Assembly: GCA_900556185.1 (NCBI GenBank)
Contig: USNN01000019.1
Coordinates: forward strand, 1 to 14,320
Reading direction: 5' to 3'
Source: an uncultured Eubacteriales bacterium
GTDB taxonomy: Bacteria; Bacillota; Clostridia; Christensenellales; UBA1242
DNA length: 14,320 nucleotides
A model generated the notes under the pieces. It was not told the DNA's origin. It saw only the letters and a program-made list of their open reading frames with translations, and ran no database searches. Both the position numbers and the translations under genes were made by a program. Shown piece after piece: positions 1-6,913 of the stretch; positions within the stretch are counted from its first letter, which is position 1, and each line of letters starts with the position of its first letter.

Positions 1-591
1 CGATATCGAAATTAAAAGCAAAATCACCCCAAGAAGCGACGTTACTGGCGTTGCGATAAAACACTCAAGTCCGTCCAACCCGTCCGCCAAGTTGGTGCAA
101 TTTGTAAAAAATAAGCCTATTAATATAACAAATAAAATTGTCCACCAGCCAAAATTTATGTTAATTTTAAAGAACGGAATTATTATATTTGTATAATTAT
201 ATTTAAGTAAAAACGCTCCAAAAAAGCCGAAAATTAATAACTGCAAAACCAATTTTTGCCACGGCTTAAGCCCGCCATTTTTTTTGTTTTTTATTTTAAC
301 TAGGTCATCGCTTACGCCTACTAGAGAGTTTAAAGCCATCACACCAAGAACAACAAACGATGGCAAAAAGTAACCCTTAACAAGAAAGATAGATGAAATT
401 ATTGCACCCACAACAAACGAAATACCACCCATTGTTGGCGTGCCTGACTTTGACATATGAAAGTCTACATACTCATAAATTGTTTGCTTAGCCTTTAATT
501 TTTTAAGTAATTTATACACTATTAGCAACAATATAAGCGAAACAAAAAATCCAACTAAAAAACAAAAAATTGAATAAATTAACTGTTGCAT
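1..591 (-). CDS. mraY: Phospho-N-acetylmuramoyl-pentapeptide-transferase MraY (3' end beyond window)
   Basis: MraY is the polytopic membrane enzyme that transfers phospho-MurNAc-pentapeptide from UDP to undecaprenyl phosphate, making lipid I. I translated the open frame by hand from the ATG at 591 to the window edge: 197 codons with no stop. Family signatures are in order: HMSKSGTPTMGG (residues 45-56), the paired catalytic aspartates in GVSDDL (D95-D96), GGLKPWQK (106-113) and NCTNLADGLDGL (164-175). Hydrophobic segments alternate with short loops, as expected for a ten-helix protein of about 320 residues. Roughly the last 40 percent, including the third conserved Asp and the His-rich loop, lies outside. 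The murE stop TAG abuts the ATG (TAGATG), and GGAG sits 6 nt upstream, so translation is probably coupled to murE. Confidence 0.96.
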   Translation of the reverse strand, partial: MQQLIYSIFCFLVGFFVSLILLLIVYKLLKKLKAKQTIYEYVDFHMSKSGTPTMGGISFVVGAIISSIFLVKGYFLPSFVVLGVMALNSLVGVSDDLVKIKNKKNGGLKPWQKLVLQLLIFGFFGAFLLKYNYTNIIIPFFKININFGWWTILFVILIGLFFTNCTNLADGLDGLECFIATPVTSLLGVILLLISIS

Positions 592-2046
592 CTATCTCTC
601 CAAATGATTTTTTATACAATCTATAACTATATCCTCTCGGTAAAACTGCTTTTTGCCGTTTACTTCGTAGTATGGTTCTGTGCCCTTGCCAGACACCGCT
701 ATCACATCCCCCACCTTACTCATTAACACGGCTTGGCGAATAGCTTCTGCTCGTGGCAATATAATTTTATATTTATCGGTCACACTCTTTACACCTATCT
801 CTATATCCGCCATAACACTTTCGGCTGATTCAAAGCGAGGATTATCAATTGAAATAATAGTAAAATCGGCAAGCCTACCCGAAATTTCACCCATTATGTG
901 ACGTTTGTTTTTATCTCTATTCCCACCACAACCAAACACCGATATAAGACTTCCCTTGCCTGCCATATTTTCTCGGATGTTTGTTAAAAGTTTTTCAAGC
1001 CCATCTGGAGTGTGTGCAAAATCTAAAACAACTTTGCCGTAACCATTAATGTTAGTTTTATTAAATCTGCCATCTATTATGCGTAAGGACTTAACATAAT
1101 CTTTAATAAAACCAAAACTTAGTCCTATTTCTAATAAAACTATTATTGCTGATGTAATATTGTAAAAATTATATATCCCAGTTAGATTTGTTATTATTTT
1201 TTTACATTTATTATTATGAGTTAAACTAAAACTATTATTACCCAATTTTTTAATTATATAGTCTTCTGCATCTTTGCCATAAGTGATTACTGATTTTGAA
1301 CGCATTGTTTTTATTTTTTCACTCAACTCATCATCGGTATTTATTATAGCCACCACAGATTTGTTATCTTCAAACAATTTTAGTTTTGCGTTGCCGTAAT
1401 TTTCCATGGTTTTAAAATAGTCTAAATGGTCTTCAGTTAAATTAGAAAAAATTGCATAATCATATACTATTCCATTTGTTTTTTCTAAGTCTAGTGCGTG
1501 TGCAGATACTTCCATAACAACAAAATCTACATTTATTGAATTTAAAAAGCCAAATAGCTCTTGCAAGTCTATTGGGTCAGGGGTTGTTAAGGCTTCGCCC
1601 CTTAACTGTTTGTTATTAACAAAAATACCGCTAGTGCCAACCACACACACATTGTACTTATTTTTAATTAGTGCATCAGCGATTATAAAACTAGTTGTTG
1701 TTTTTCCATTTGTGCCAGTAATGCCTATAATTTTAAATTTATAACCATCTTTACAATAAAAGTTTTTTGCTACAAAACCTATCACCGCCCGAACATCATC
1801 TACTAAAATTATGGTTAATCCTTCCCTTTTTTTAATGTTTTTATTTTGTGTTATTATAGTTTTTGCACCATTTTTAATTGCTTCTGTTATAAAACTTTCA
1901 CCATTAACTTTAGTCCCCTTTATTGCAAAAAACAAACTACCATTTATGCAATTTTTAGAATTATCTTCAAGCGAAACAACATCCGTATCCAATTCGCCAT
2001 ACATTACCTTAAACTGCAAACCATTTAACAATTGAAACAATTTCAT
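592..2046 (-). CDS. murE: UDP-MurNAc-tripeptide synthetase MurE, meso-DAP type
   Basis: Cytoplasmic ATP-dependent ligase adding the third residue to UDP-MurNAc-L-Ala-D-Glu. Visible motifs (484-residue numbering): P-loop GTNGKTT (111-117), TTPDPIDLQ (154-162), EVSAHALDL (179-187), NAKLKLF with the lysine usually carbamylated (219-225), AHTPDGL (344-350), FGCGGNRDKNKR (371-382) and DNPR (401-404). DNPR marks meso-diaminopimelate enzymes, so the wall is inferred to be DAP-type. The usual GKGHE reads GKGTE (453-457), a His to Thr change with the Glu kept. I place the start at ATG 2046, with AGGTGG 5 nt upstream. The longer frame begins at a GTG inside that ribosome site. The upstream PBP stop TAG overlaps the same site. 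No murF follows; mraY comes directly next. Confidence 0.97.
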   Translation of the reverse strand: MKLFQLLNGLQFKVMYGELDTDVVSLEDNSKNCINGSLFFAIKGTKVNGESFITEAIKNGAKTIITQNKNIKKREGLTIILVDDVRAVIGFVAKNFYCKDGYKFKIIGITGTNGKTTTSFIIADALIKNKYNVCVVGTSGIFVNNKQLRGEALTTPDPIDLQELFGFLNSINVDFVVMEVSAHALDLEKTNGIVYDYAIFSNLTEDHLDYFKTMENYGNAKLKLFEDNKSVVAIINTDDELSEKIKTMRSKSVITYGKDAEDYIIKKLGNNSFSLTHNNKCKKIITNLTGIYNFYNITSAIIVLLEIGLSFGFIKDYVKSLRIIDGRFNKTNINGYGKVVLDFAHTPDGLEKLLTNIRENMAGKGSLISVFGCGGNRDKNKRHIMGEISGRLADFTIISIDNPRFESAESVMADIEIGVKSVTDKYKIILPRAEAIRQAVLMSKVGDVIAVSGKGTEPYYEVNGKKQFYREDIVIDCIKNHLER

Positions 2047-2051
2047 AATTA

Positions 2052-2057
2052 CCACCT
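2052..2057 (-). promoter_or_regulatory. Ribosome binding site fixing the murE start
   Basis: AGGTGG lies 5 nt before the ATG at 2046. It overlaps the TAG stop of the upstream PBP gene (2058-2056) and contains the GTG that would start the longer reading frame. This favours the internal ATG and suggests coupling to PBP translation. Confidence 0.75.
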
Positions 2058-3945
2058 AAAACCTTATCATTATTGACGACCCCACTAACACTTCATCATT
2101 AGGTTCTAGTGATTGATAAGTAACATAATTACCATCGCCTTCTGTAACATAATATAGCCCAACCGAACTAAGCAACGCCCCCGCTTCGGTTAAACTAAGC
2201 CCTTTTACATCTGGAACTCTAACCTTTTCACCACTTTGATTTTCGTTTTTAAGCGTGCCTTCTAACCTATAAATTGCGTTCAATATTTCACCAGCGACTG
2301 GCGTTGCAACAATGTTACCATAAATAGAACTTTTGGGTTCATCAAACACAACTAAAACCCCATACCTTGGGTTTTCTATAGGTGAATAACAAATATATGA
2401 CCCTATGTATTTACCAGTTGAAATAACGCCGTCTTCGTATTTTTGAGCGGTACCTGTTTTACCACCAACTGTAACACCTTCCACCTTAGAGGCTTTTCCA
2501 CCACCCTTATCTACGACATTTTTCATAAGCCTTTGCATTGGCCCAATTACACTTTCGCTAACCGCTCGATTTATTACCTTTCTTCCGCCATTATAAACAG
2601 TGTCGCCGTTTTCTTTATACGCACGTTTTAATAAATATGGAGCAACTAAGTTCCCATCCGTTATGCAAGCATTAATTGCCATCATCAATTGCAAGCCAGA
2701 TATTGCTATTGATTGACCAAAACCATTTCTGTAAAAATCGTTTTTTGTTAAATCTTGCTTTGGTATAATAAGTGAATCTGCAACGCTAGGATAATCAATT
2801 TTGGGAGCATAATCTAAGCCAAATTTATGGTAATATTCATAAAACTTATCTACCCCTATTAGTCGTGCCACCTGCATAAATACGCAGTTACAACTATTGC
2901 AAAACCCAGAAAGCAAGGTTTGGCTACCATGTCCTGTTTTTTTATGACAATTAACCCTAACACCATCTACAATCATATACCCAGGGCAATAAAAGCCCGT
3001 ATATTCATTGCACACACCCATATCTATAGCCATGGCAGCAACAACGGTTTTGAATGTAGACCCCGGCTCGTATGTATCAGACACCAAAAAGCTTCTAGCC
3101 AAACTAAACAGTTCGTCTTTATTTTCTCTATCTAGATTATTTAGGTCATTAGACGGCAAAGTGACAGCCGCCAAAATCTCGCCCGTTTGTGGGTTTGTAA
3201 CAAGCACCGAACCAGACTTAGAACCATTGGCTTGAATAGCCCTACTTAGAATTGTTTCCACTTCAGACTGAATGTTAAAATCTATAGTCAACTCTAAATT
3301 TAGCCCACTAATAGATGGAACATAATAACTATCGGTGTTGTCTATTTCTTTACCACGTGCATCGCCTTCAACCAAGCTTAAACCATCCACACCCGCTAAA
3401 AAATTATCATAATACTGCTCTATCCCACATTGACCGACGCCATCAGTTGTGGTAAAACCTAAAATTTGCGATAATAGCGAATTATACTTATATTGTCTTT
3501 TCCAATTTTCGGTTGCACTAAAAGACTTCAAATTAGCATTTATAAGTTTATTTAACACTTCTTTTTCAACATTATTAGATAACATTGTTTCACTTATGGT
3601 TCTATCTGTAATTTTTTTATATACTTCTTCTCTTGGTAAATTTAATATTCTACTATACTCGCTTGCTTCCTTTTCAGCGTCTTCTACAAGTGCTGGCCTT
3701 ACATAAATATCATAAACCGAGTAAGACGAGGCAAACACCACTCCATTACGGTCGGTTATATCCCCCCTTTTTGCAGATAGCGGTAAATCTCGTAACCATT
3801 GCTCGCTTGCCTTTAATCGCATATCCGACCCTGTTATAAGTTGAATATAACAAAGCCTGCCTATTAGTAGTGCCATACAAAACCCAACACAAAGGGCAAT
3901 GGCTATAATTCTTTTGTGCAATGATACACTGGTATACCCGCTCAT
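2056..3945 (-). CDS. Class B penicillin-binding protein, FtsI/SpoVD type, with one PASTA domain
   Basis: Membrane-anchored septal or spore-cortex transpeptidase that crosslinks peptidoglycan. The 629-residue protein has an N-terminal anchor (about 13-36), a dimerisation or pedestal region starting around RGDITDRNG (60-68), and a transpeptidase domain. That domain carries the three active-site motifs: STFK (nucleophile S296), SCN (351-353) and KTGT (496-499). A single C-terminal PASTA repeat follows (about 575-629, starting VPDVKGLS). One PASTA resembles SpoVD more than the two-PASTA PBP2B of Bacillus, but only one PBP gene lies here, so it may be the vegetative FtsI. I leave the symbol open. 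The start is ATG 3945 with GGAG 6 nt upstream; the longer frame begins at a TTG inside the ribosome site. A terminator-like hairpin lies immediately upstream. The stop is TAG. Confidence 0.94.
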   Translation of the reverse strand: MSGYTSVSLHKRIIAIALCVGFCMALLIGRLCYIQLITGSDMRLKASEQWLRDLPLSAKRGDITDRNGVVFASSYSVYDIYVRPALVEDAEKEASEYSRILNLPREEVYKKITDRTISETMLSNNVEKEVLNKLINANLKSFSATENWKRQYKYNSLLSQILGFTTTDGVGQCGIEQYYDNFLAGVDGLSLVEGDARGKEIDNTDSYYVPSISGLNLELTIDFNIQSEVETILSRAIQANGSKSGSVLVTNPQTGEILAAVTLPSNDLNNLDRENKDELFSLARSFLVSDTYEPGSTFKTVVAAMAIDMGVCNEYTGFYCPGYMIVDGVRVNCHKKTGHGSQTLLSGFCNSCNCVFMQVARLIGVDKFYEYYHKFGLDYAPKIDYPSVADSLIIPKQDLTKNDFYRNGFGQSIAISGLQLMMAINACITDGNLVAPYLLKRAYKENGDTVYNGGRKVINRAVSESVIGPMQRLMKNVVDKGGGKASKVEGVTVGGKTGTAQKYEDGVISTGKYIGSYICYSPIENPRYGVLVVFDEPKSSIYGNIVATPVAGEILNAIYRLEGTLKNENQSGEKVRVPDVKGLSLTEAGALLSSVGLYYVTEGDGNYVTYQSLEPNDEVLVGSSIMIRF

Positions 3946-3958
3946 AAATTTCTCCAAT

Positions 3959-3994
3959 AAAAAAATCCTTTAATAAAGTTTATTAAAGGACTTT
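3959..3994 (-). terminator. Terminator-like hairpin between ftsL and the PBP gene
   Basis: On the minus strand TCCTTTAATAAA (3990-3979) is followed one base later by its exact reverse complement (3977-3966), then seven T (3965-3959). With a realistic loop this gives a stem of about 9 bp with a GG/CC base next to a U7 tract, the form of an intrinsic terminator. It begins 20 nt after the ftsL stop, and its T tract abuts the PBP ribosome binding site. There is no space for a promoter between it and the PBP start, so PBP, murE and mraY must depend on read-through. A second TTTAATAAA copy at 4007-3999 could pair with the 3' arm instead. Confidence 0.7.
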
Positions 3995-4010
3995 TGATTT
4001 TATTAAACTA

Positions 4011-4676
4011 TTAATTAAATAATTCGGATAACCATTCACATAGTGAATCAAACCAGTTTCCAGTAACCTTGGCTTCGGCAATTTCTGGCTGAGGTTGCAA
4101 TGTTATTGTTTTAGATTGCACATTTTTGCTAAAACCATTATCGCCAGCCACCATTTCCATATGTTTAACACTGGTTATATCTGAGTAATCTGACTCTAGT
4201 GCTGTAATTTTTATTTGTGACTGACCCTGATAGGCTTCTAGCCCCGCCAGTTTTGCACTCAAACTACTTATTACCACGGCATTATATATCATAAATACCA
4301 TAAGTAAGCACACAACAACCCCAAACACACTTGCAATAATTTTACCACGTGCGTTTAGTTTAATTTTTGCATTTGCATTAACTTCAGTTGCTGGTTCTTC
4401 TTTTTTCATTATTGTAGGCATAAAAGTTGGAACCACAACTTTATCTTCGTCTACTGCATCTATATTATATTCTTTTTCAACTTCGTAACTTGGAGTTTGT
4501 TCTTCGGTTGTATCTGTTGGTCTTGTAGATGGGAAACTATAATCTGGCGAAGAAACTGTGGATGAAAAATCCATCTGATTTGGCAACACAGTCGTGTCGG
4601 ACGACCTTCTCGAAAAATCGAAAAGCGGACGACTTCTGTCTGTTTGCACTTGGGTTTGTTCTTCGGTTTCGTACAT
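4011..4676 (-). CDS. ftsL: FtsL-like cell division protein with long cytoplasmic N-terminus
   Basis: Small bitopic divisome protein, expected to join the FtsQ/DivIB-FtsB/DivIC complex that activates septal synthesis. Sequence identity in FtsL is always weak, so the call rests on position (between rsmH and the PBP gene, as in many Bacillota) and layout. The first ~110 residues are charged and S/T/P/D/E-rich, probably disordered and cytoplasmic. One hydrophobic segment follows (about 112-138), then a heptad-like helix (about 138-170, LSAKLAGLEAY) and a short tail ending in an aromatic amphipathic stretch (WFDSLCEWLSELF). Its 221 residues compare with roughly 120 in Bacillus. ATG 4676 is chosen because AAGGAGG lies 8 nt upstream. 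The ATG at 4682 would be only 2 nt from it, and the longest frame starts at a TTG. Confidence 0.72.
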   Translation of the reverse strand: MYETEEQTQVQTDRSRPLFDFSRRSSDTTVLPNQMDFSSTVSSPDYSFPSTRPTDTTEEQTPSYEVEKEYNIDAVDEDKVVVPTFMPTIMKKEEPATEVNANAKIKLNARGKIIASVFGVVVCLLMVFMIYNAVVISSLSAKLAGLEAYQGQSQIKITALESDYSDITSVKHMEMVAGDNGFSKNVQSKTITLQPQPEIAEAKVTGNWFDSLCEWLSELFN

Positions 4677-4684
4677 CTTCATCA

Positions 4685-4691
4685 CCTCCTT
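4685..4691 (-). promoter_or_regulatory. Full Shine-Dalgarno site for ftsL
   Basis: AAGGAGG, extended as AAGGAGGTG, is a near-perfect anti-16S match, 8 nt from ATG 4676. It overlaps the rsmH stop TAA (4692-4690). It is among the strongest ribosome sites in the window and decides between three in-frame candidate starts. Confidence 0.85.
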
Positions 4692-5619
4692 ATAAAACTT
4701 CAACTACTCTAAGTTTAGCAGAACTTGACCTTGGGTTAAATTCTAATTCATCTTTTTGTGCCGTTATTGGCTTTTTTGTGATATGTTTACACTTTGCTCG
4801 GTGATTGCACACGCACACTGGAAATTTAGGTGGGCAAATGCAATCGGTGCAAAGTTCATTAAACGCTCTTTTAACTATTCTGTCTTCTAATGAATGGAAT
4901 GAAATTATTGCAATTCTTGCACCCTTATTTAATACTTCAGGTAGCCTTACAAAAAATTCGTATAACCCATCCAACTCGCCGTTAACTTCAATTCGTATTG
5001 CTTGGAATACTCTTTGAACCGAACTTAATGTTTCTTGTTTTTTTATTTTGTTTACTACAGATTCTATTACACTTTTTAATTCAAATGTTGTATTTATTGG
5101 TCTTGCTTTTACTATTGCCGATGCAATTCTTTTTGAAAACTTTTCTTCGCCATATTCACTGAATATTTTAACCAAGTTTTCTTCGGAATAATTATTGACA
5201 ACATCTTCGGCTGTTAAACTATCTGATGTGTCCATTCTCATATCCAATGGTGCATCAAACCTAAAACTAAAACCCCTTGCACTATCGTCTATTTGATGGG
5301 AACTTACGCCAAGGTCTAGTAATACACCATCGGCTTTTAAGTTCTTTTCATTTAGAATATTAATTATCTCTCGATAGTTAGAATGAACTGTTGTTAGCCG
5401 TTTTGAGTTTATTTTTTTAGTGGCAAAATTAATTGCTTCCATATCCCTATCCACGCCCAGAACTTTAACCGTTCTGTTTTGTTTTAAGATTAGTTCAGTA
5501 TGCCCACCACCGCCAAGCGTTCCGTCTACAACTAAAGTATTAGGACGAATGTTAAGCCCGTCTATAACTTCTCTATACAAAACTGGGATATGATAATCGC
5601 TACCCGCCTTACACTCCAT
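4690..5619 (-). CDS. rsmH: 16S rRNA (cytosine-1402-N4)-methyltransferase RsmH (MraW)
   Basis: SAM-dependent enzyme that N4-methylates C1402 in the decoding centre of 16S rRNA. It is the usual second gene of dcw clusters. The 309 residues match the family length. Motifs: HIPVLYREVIDGL (10-22), the SAM-binding loop DGTLGGGGHT (32-41), LLDLGVSSHQID (100-111), NGELDGL (213-219), ISFHSLEDRIVK (239-250) and the C-terminal RSSSAKLRVVE (297-307). A cysteine-rich stretch at 257-277 (CTDCICPPKFPVCVC) is typical of the Gram-positive form. The ATG lies inside the end of mraZ (11-nt overlap). The nearest GGAG is 13 nt upstream, so initiation probably relies on translational coupling. No other in-frame start exists before the first conserved motif. 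Confidence 0.97.
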   Translation of the reverse strand: MECKAGSDYHIPVLYREVIDGLNIRPNTLVVDGTLGGGGHTELILKQNRTVKVLGVDRDMEAINFATKKINSKRLTTVHSNYREIINILNEKNLKADGVLLDLGVSSHQIDDSARGFSFRFDAPLDMRMDTSDSLTAEDVVNNYSEENLVKIFSEYGEEKFSKRIASAIVKARPINTTFELKSVIESVVNKIKKQETLSSVQRVFQAIRIEVNGELDGLYEFFVRLPEVLNKGARIAIISFHSLEDRIVKRAFNELCTDCICPPKFPVCVCNHRAKCKHITKKPITAQKDELEFNPRSSSAKLRVVEVL

Positions 5620-6037
5620 AATTCTTTAATGTCTCCAATTCTTTGGTGGTATCTAGGTCTTTTGTGTATTCTTTCCACTTTTCTTCAGCCCAAATTTCAA
5701 CTCGGCTTCCAACACCAATAATTACAATATTTTTTTCAATACAAGCATATTGCTTTAAACTAGATGGAAGCAAAAATCTACCTTGGTTATCTTCTTCTAG
5801 TTCGTGAGCCGATGATAAAAGTATTCTTAAAGATTTTTGTGCAGGCTCATCAAATAAAGAAATTTCATCCATTTTATTTAAGACTTTTGTATCCAAAGTT
5901 TCAGCCGAAAACAGTTCCAGTGCACCCGCAGAACCAATACTCAATACCAAATTATCGCCCAAGTTTGCCTTTAATTTTGCTGGCAATCTAAAACGATTTT
6001 TCTGGTCTAATTGGTGATAATATGTTCCAATTAGCAT
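5609..6037 (-). CDS. mraZ: Transcriptional regulator MraZ
   Basis: MraZ is an AbrB-like ring-forming DNA-binding protein that autoregulates the dcw cluster. The 142-residue protein shows the two tandem family repeats: LDQKNRFRLPAKLK near residue 10 (DxxxR at D11-R15) and DNQGRFLLPSSLKQYA near 83 (D83-R87). In the first repeat the usual Gly of DxKGR is Asn. I start it at ATG 6037, which gives the normal family start and length. The longer frame begins at a GTG that lies upstream of the likely transcription start. AAAGGAG at 6056-6050 is the ribosome site, 12 nt from the ATG, rather long; AGGTG 5 nt from the ATG could contribute. Repeat boxes in its promoter suggest self-control. Confidence 0.95.
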   Translation of the reverse strand: MLIGTYYHQLDQKNRFRLPAKLKANLGDNLVLSIGSAGALELFSAETLDTKVLNKMDEISLFDEPAQKSLRILLSSAHELEEDNQGRFLLPSSLKQYACIEKNIVIIGVGSRVEIWAEEKWKEYTKDLDTTKELETLKNYGV

Positions 6038-6073
6038 ACCGGCACCTGTCTCCTTTTTCTTGTACTTGGCTTT

Positions 6074-6102
6074 ATTATACACCACTTATTTTAAAACTCC
6101 AA
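6074..6102 (-). promoter_or_regulatory. Promoter of the mraZ/dcw operon
   Basis: TTGGAG (6102-6097), a 17-nt spacer and a perfect TATAAT (6079-6074) form a sigma-A type promoter. Transcription should start near 6067, about 30 nt before the mraZ ATG. The weak -35 fits a regulated promoter. It lies 45 nt beyond the terminator of the preceding operon. Confidence 0.8.
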
Positions 6103-6119
6103 CCACTTTTGACCACTTT
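6082..6119 (-). promoter_or_regulatory. MraZ operator: direct AAGTGG boxes
   Basis: Reading the minus strand, AAAGTGG occurs at 6119-6113 and 6109-6103, exactly 10 bp apart. TAAGTGG follows at 6088-6082, 21 bp further on, between the -35 and -10. The degenerate stretch between the second and third boxes sits where another copy would be. From memory of the Mollicutes work, the MraZ site is AAAGTG[T/G] repeated with three-base gaps, which these boxes match. The one-helical-turn spacing fits an MraZ ring contacting one DNA face. The last box lies just upstream of the -10, so binding could block polymerase; activation is equally possible. Confidence 0.8.
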
Positions 6120-6145
6120 TAAAAAATTTTTGTTATTTTTATAAA

Positions 6146-6191
6146 ACAAAAAAATCAATAGATACGTGGGTTTAACCACTTCTATTGATTT
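6146..6191 (-). terminator. Intrinsic terminator ending the tig-to-phosphoesterase operon
   Basis: On the minus strand AAATCAATAGA (6191-6181) pairs perfectly with TCTATTGATTT (6162-6152). An inner GTGG/CCAC pairing extends the stem, and the minus strand then runs seven T to 6148. It starts 6 nt after the phosphoesterase stop. The plus strand also has a T-rich run after the same stem, but no gene reads that way. Confidence 0.93.
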
Positions 6192-6197
6192 CTTTTT

Positions 6198-6905
6198 CTA
6201 AATTTCTGCAATAAGTTTAGGACTAAACCCAACCTTATCTGCACTTGTTAACATATATTTTACACCATTTACCACCAGTTCTGTTGTTGTATATTTTGTC
6301 TTTCCATGAAGATGCCCATAAACACAAATATTAACGCCATATTTTTCAAGTAGGTCCATAACTTCGTTATGGTCTATGGTGCTATTAAATGGTGGGTAAT
6401 GCACTAGTGCAATAATTGTATCCCCATCTTCATATTTGCCACGAGCAGATTGAAGTGCCATTTCTAGCCTAATTAGTTCTCTATCGTAAATCTTTTTATC
6501 TTGCTCACTTTGACCCTTTCCGTGTTCTGGCACTACCCAACCCCGAGTTCCGGCAATTATAACGTTACCAATTTTAACTGCATCATTTTGCAACGCAAGA
6601 ACATTATATTCTGAAAATTTTTCTCTAACATTAGATATACTTTTCCACCAATAATCGTGGTTTCCTCTAATTACCACCTTCTTGCCTGCTAGTGACCCAA
6701 TATATTTAAAATCTTCATCAGTTTCAGCCATTGTCATTGCCCAACTTAAATCGCCACCAATTAAAAGTATATCTTCACTAGAAACAATATTATTTACATT
6801 AGTTCTCATCTTTTCTTCGTAATTATCCCACTTTTCACCAAACACATTCATTGGCTTGTTTGTTGAAAAAGATAAATGCAAATCTGAAATTGCGTATACC
6901 TTCAT
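6198..6905 (-). CDS. Calcineurin-like metallophosphoesterase (predicted phosphohydrolase)
   Basis: A 235-residue soluble metallophosphoesterase with a complete di-metal site: DLH (D8, H10), GGDLSW (D52), GNHDYWW (N82-H83), VHYPPFN (H169) and GHLH (H198, H200). The layout resembles the uncharacterised phosphohydrolases grouped as COG1768, by memory rather than by search. The substrate is unknown, and I see no evidence to choose between nucleotide, phosphoprotein or lipid targets. The start is ATG 6905 with AAGGAG 4 nt upstream; the engB stop TAA is part of that ribosome site, leaving only 8 nt between the genes. It is therefore the last gene of the tig-clpP-clpX-engB unit, ends with TAG, and is followed at once by a terminator. 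Confidence 0.9.
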   Translation of the reverse strand: MKVYAISDLHLSFSTNKPMNVFGEKWDNYEEKMRTNVNNIVSSEDILLIGGDLSWAMTMAETDEDFKYIGSLAGKKVVIRGNHDYWWKSISNVREKFSEYNVLALQNDAVKIGNVIIAGTRGWVVPEHGKGQSEQDKKIYDRELIRLEMALQSARGKYEDGDTIIALVHYPPFNSTIDHNEVMDLLEKYGVNICVYGHLHGKTKYTTTELVVNGVKYMLTSADKVGFSPKLIAEI

Positions 6906-6913
6906 ATTTCTCC

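Noticed and set aside
5675..5681. An extra AAAGTGG (minus strand) inside mraZ, and another at 6828-6834 inside the phosphoesterase gene
   Set aside because: Both are single copies encoding Glu-Lys-Trp in coding sequence, without the 10-bp repeat spacing or a promoter, so they look like chance matches to the MraZ box.
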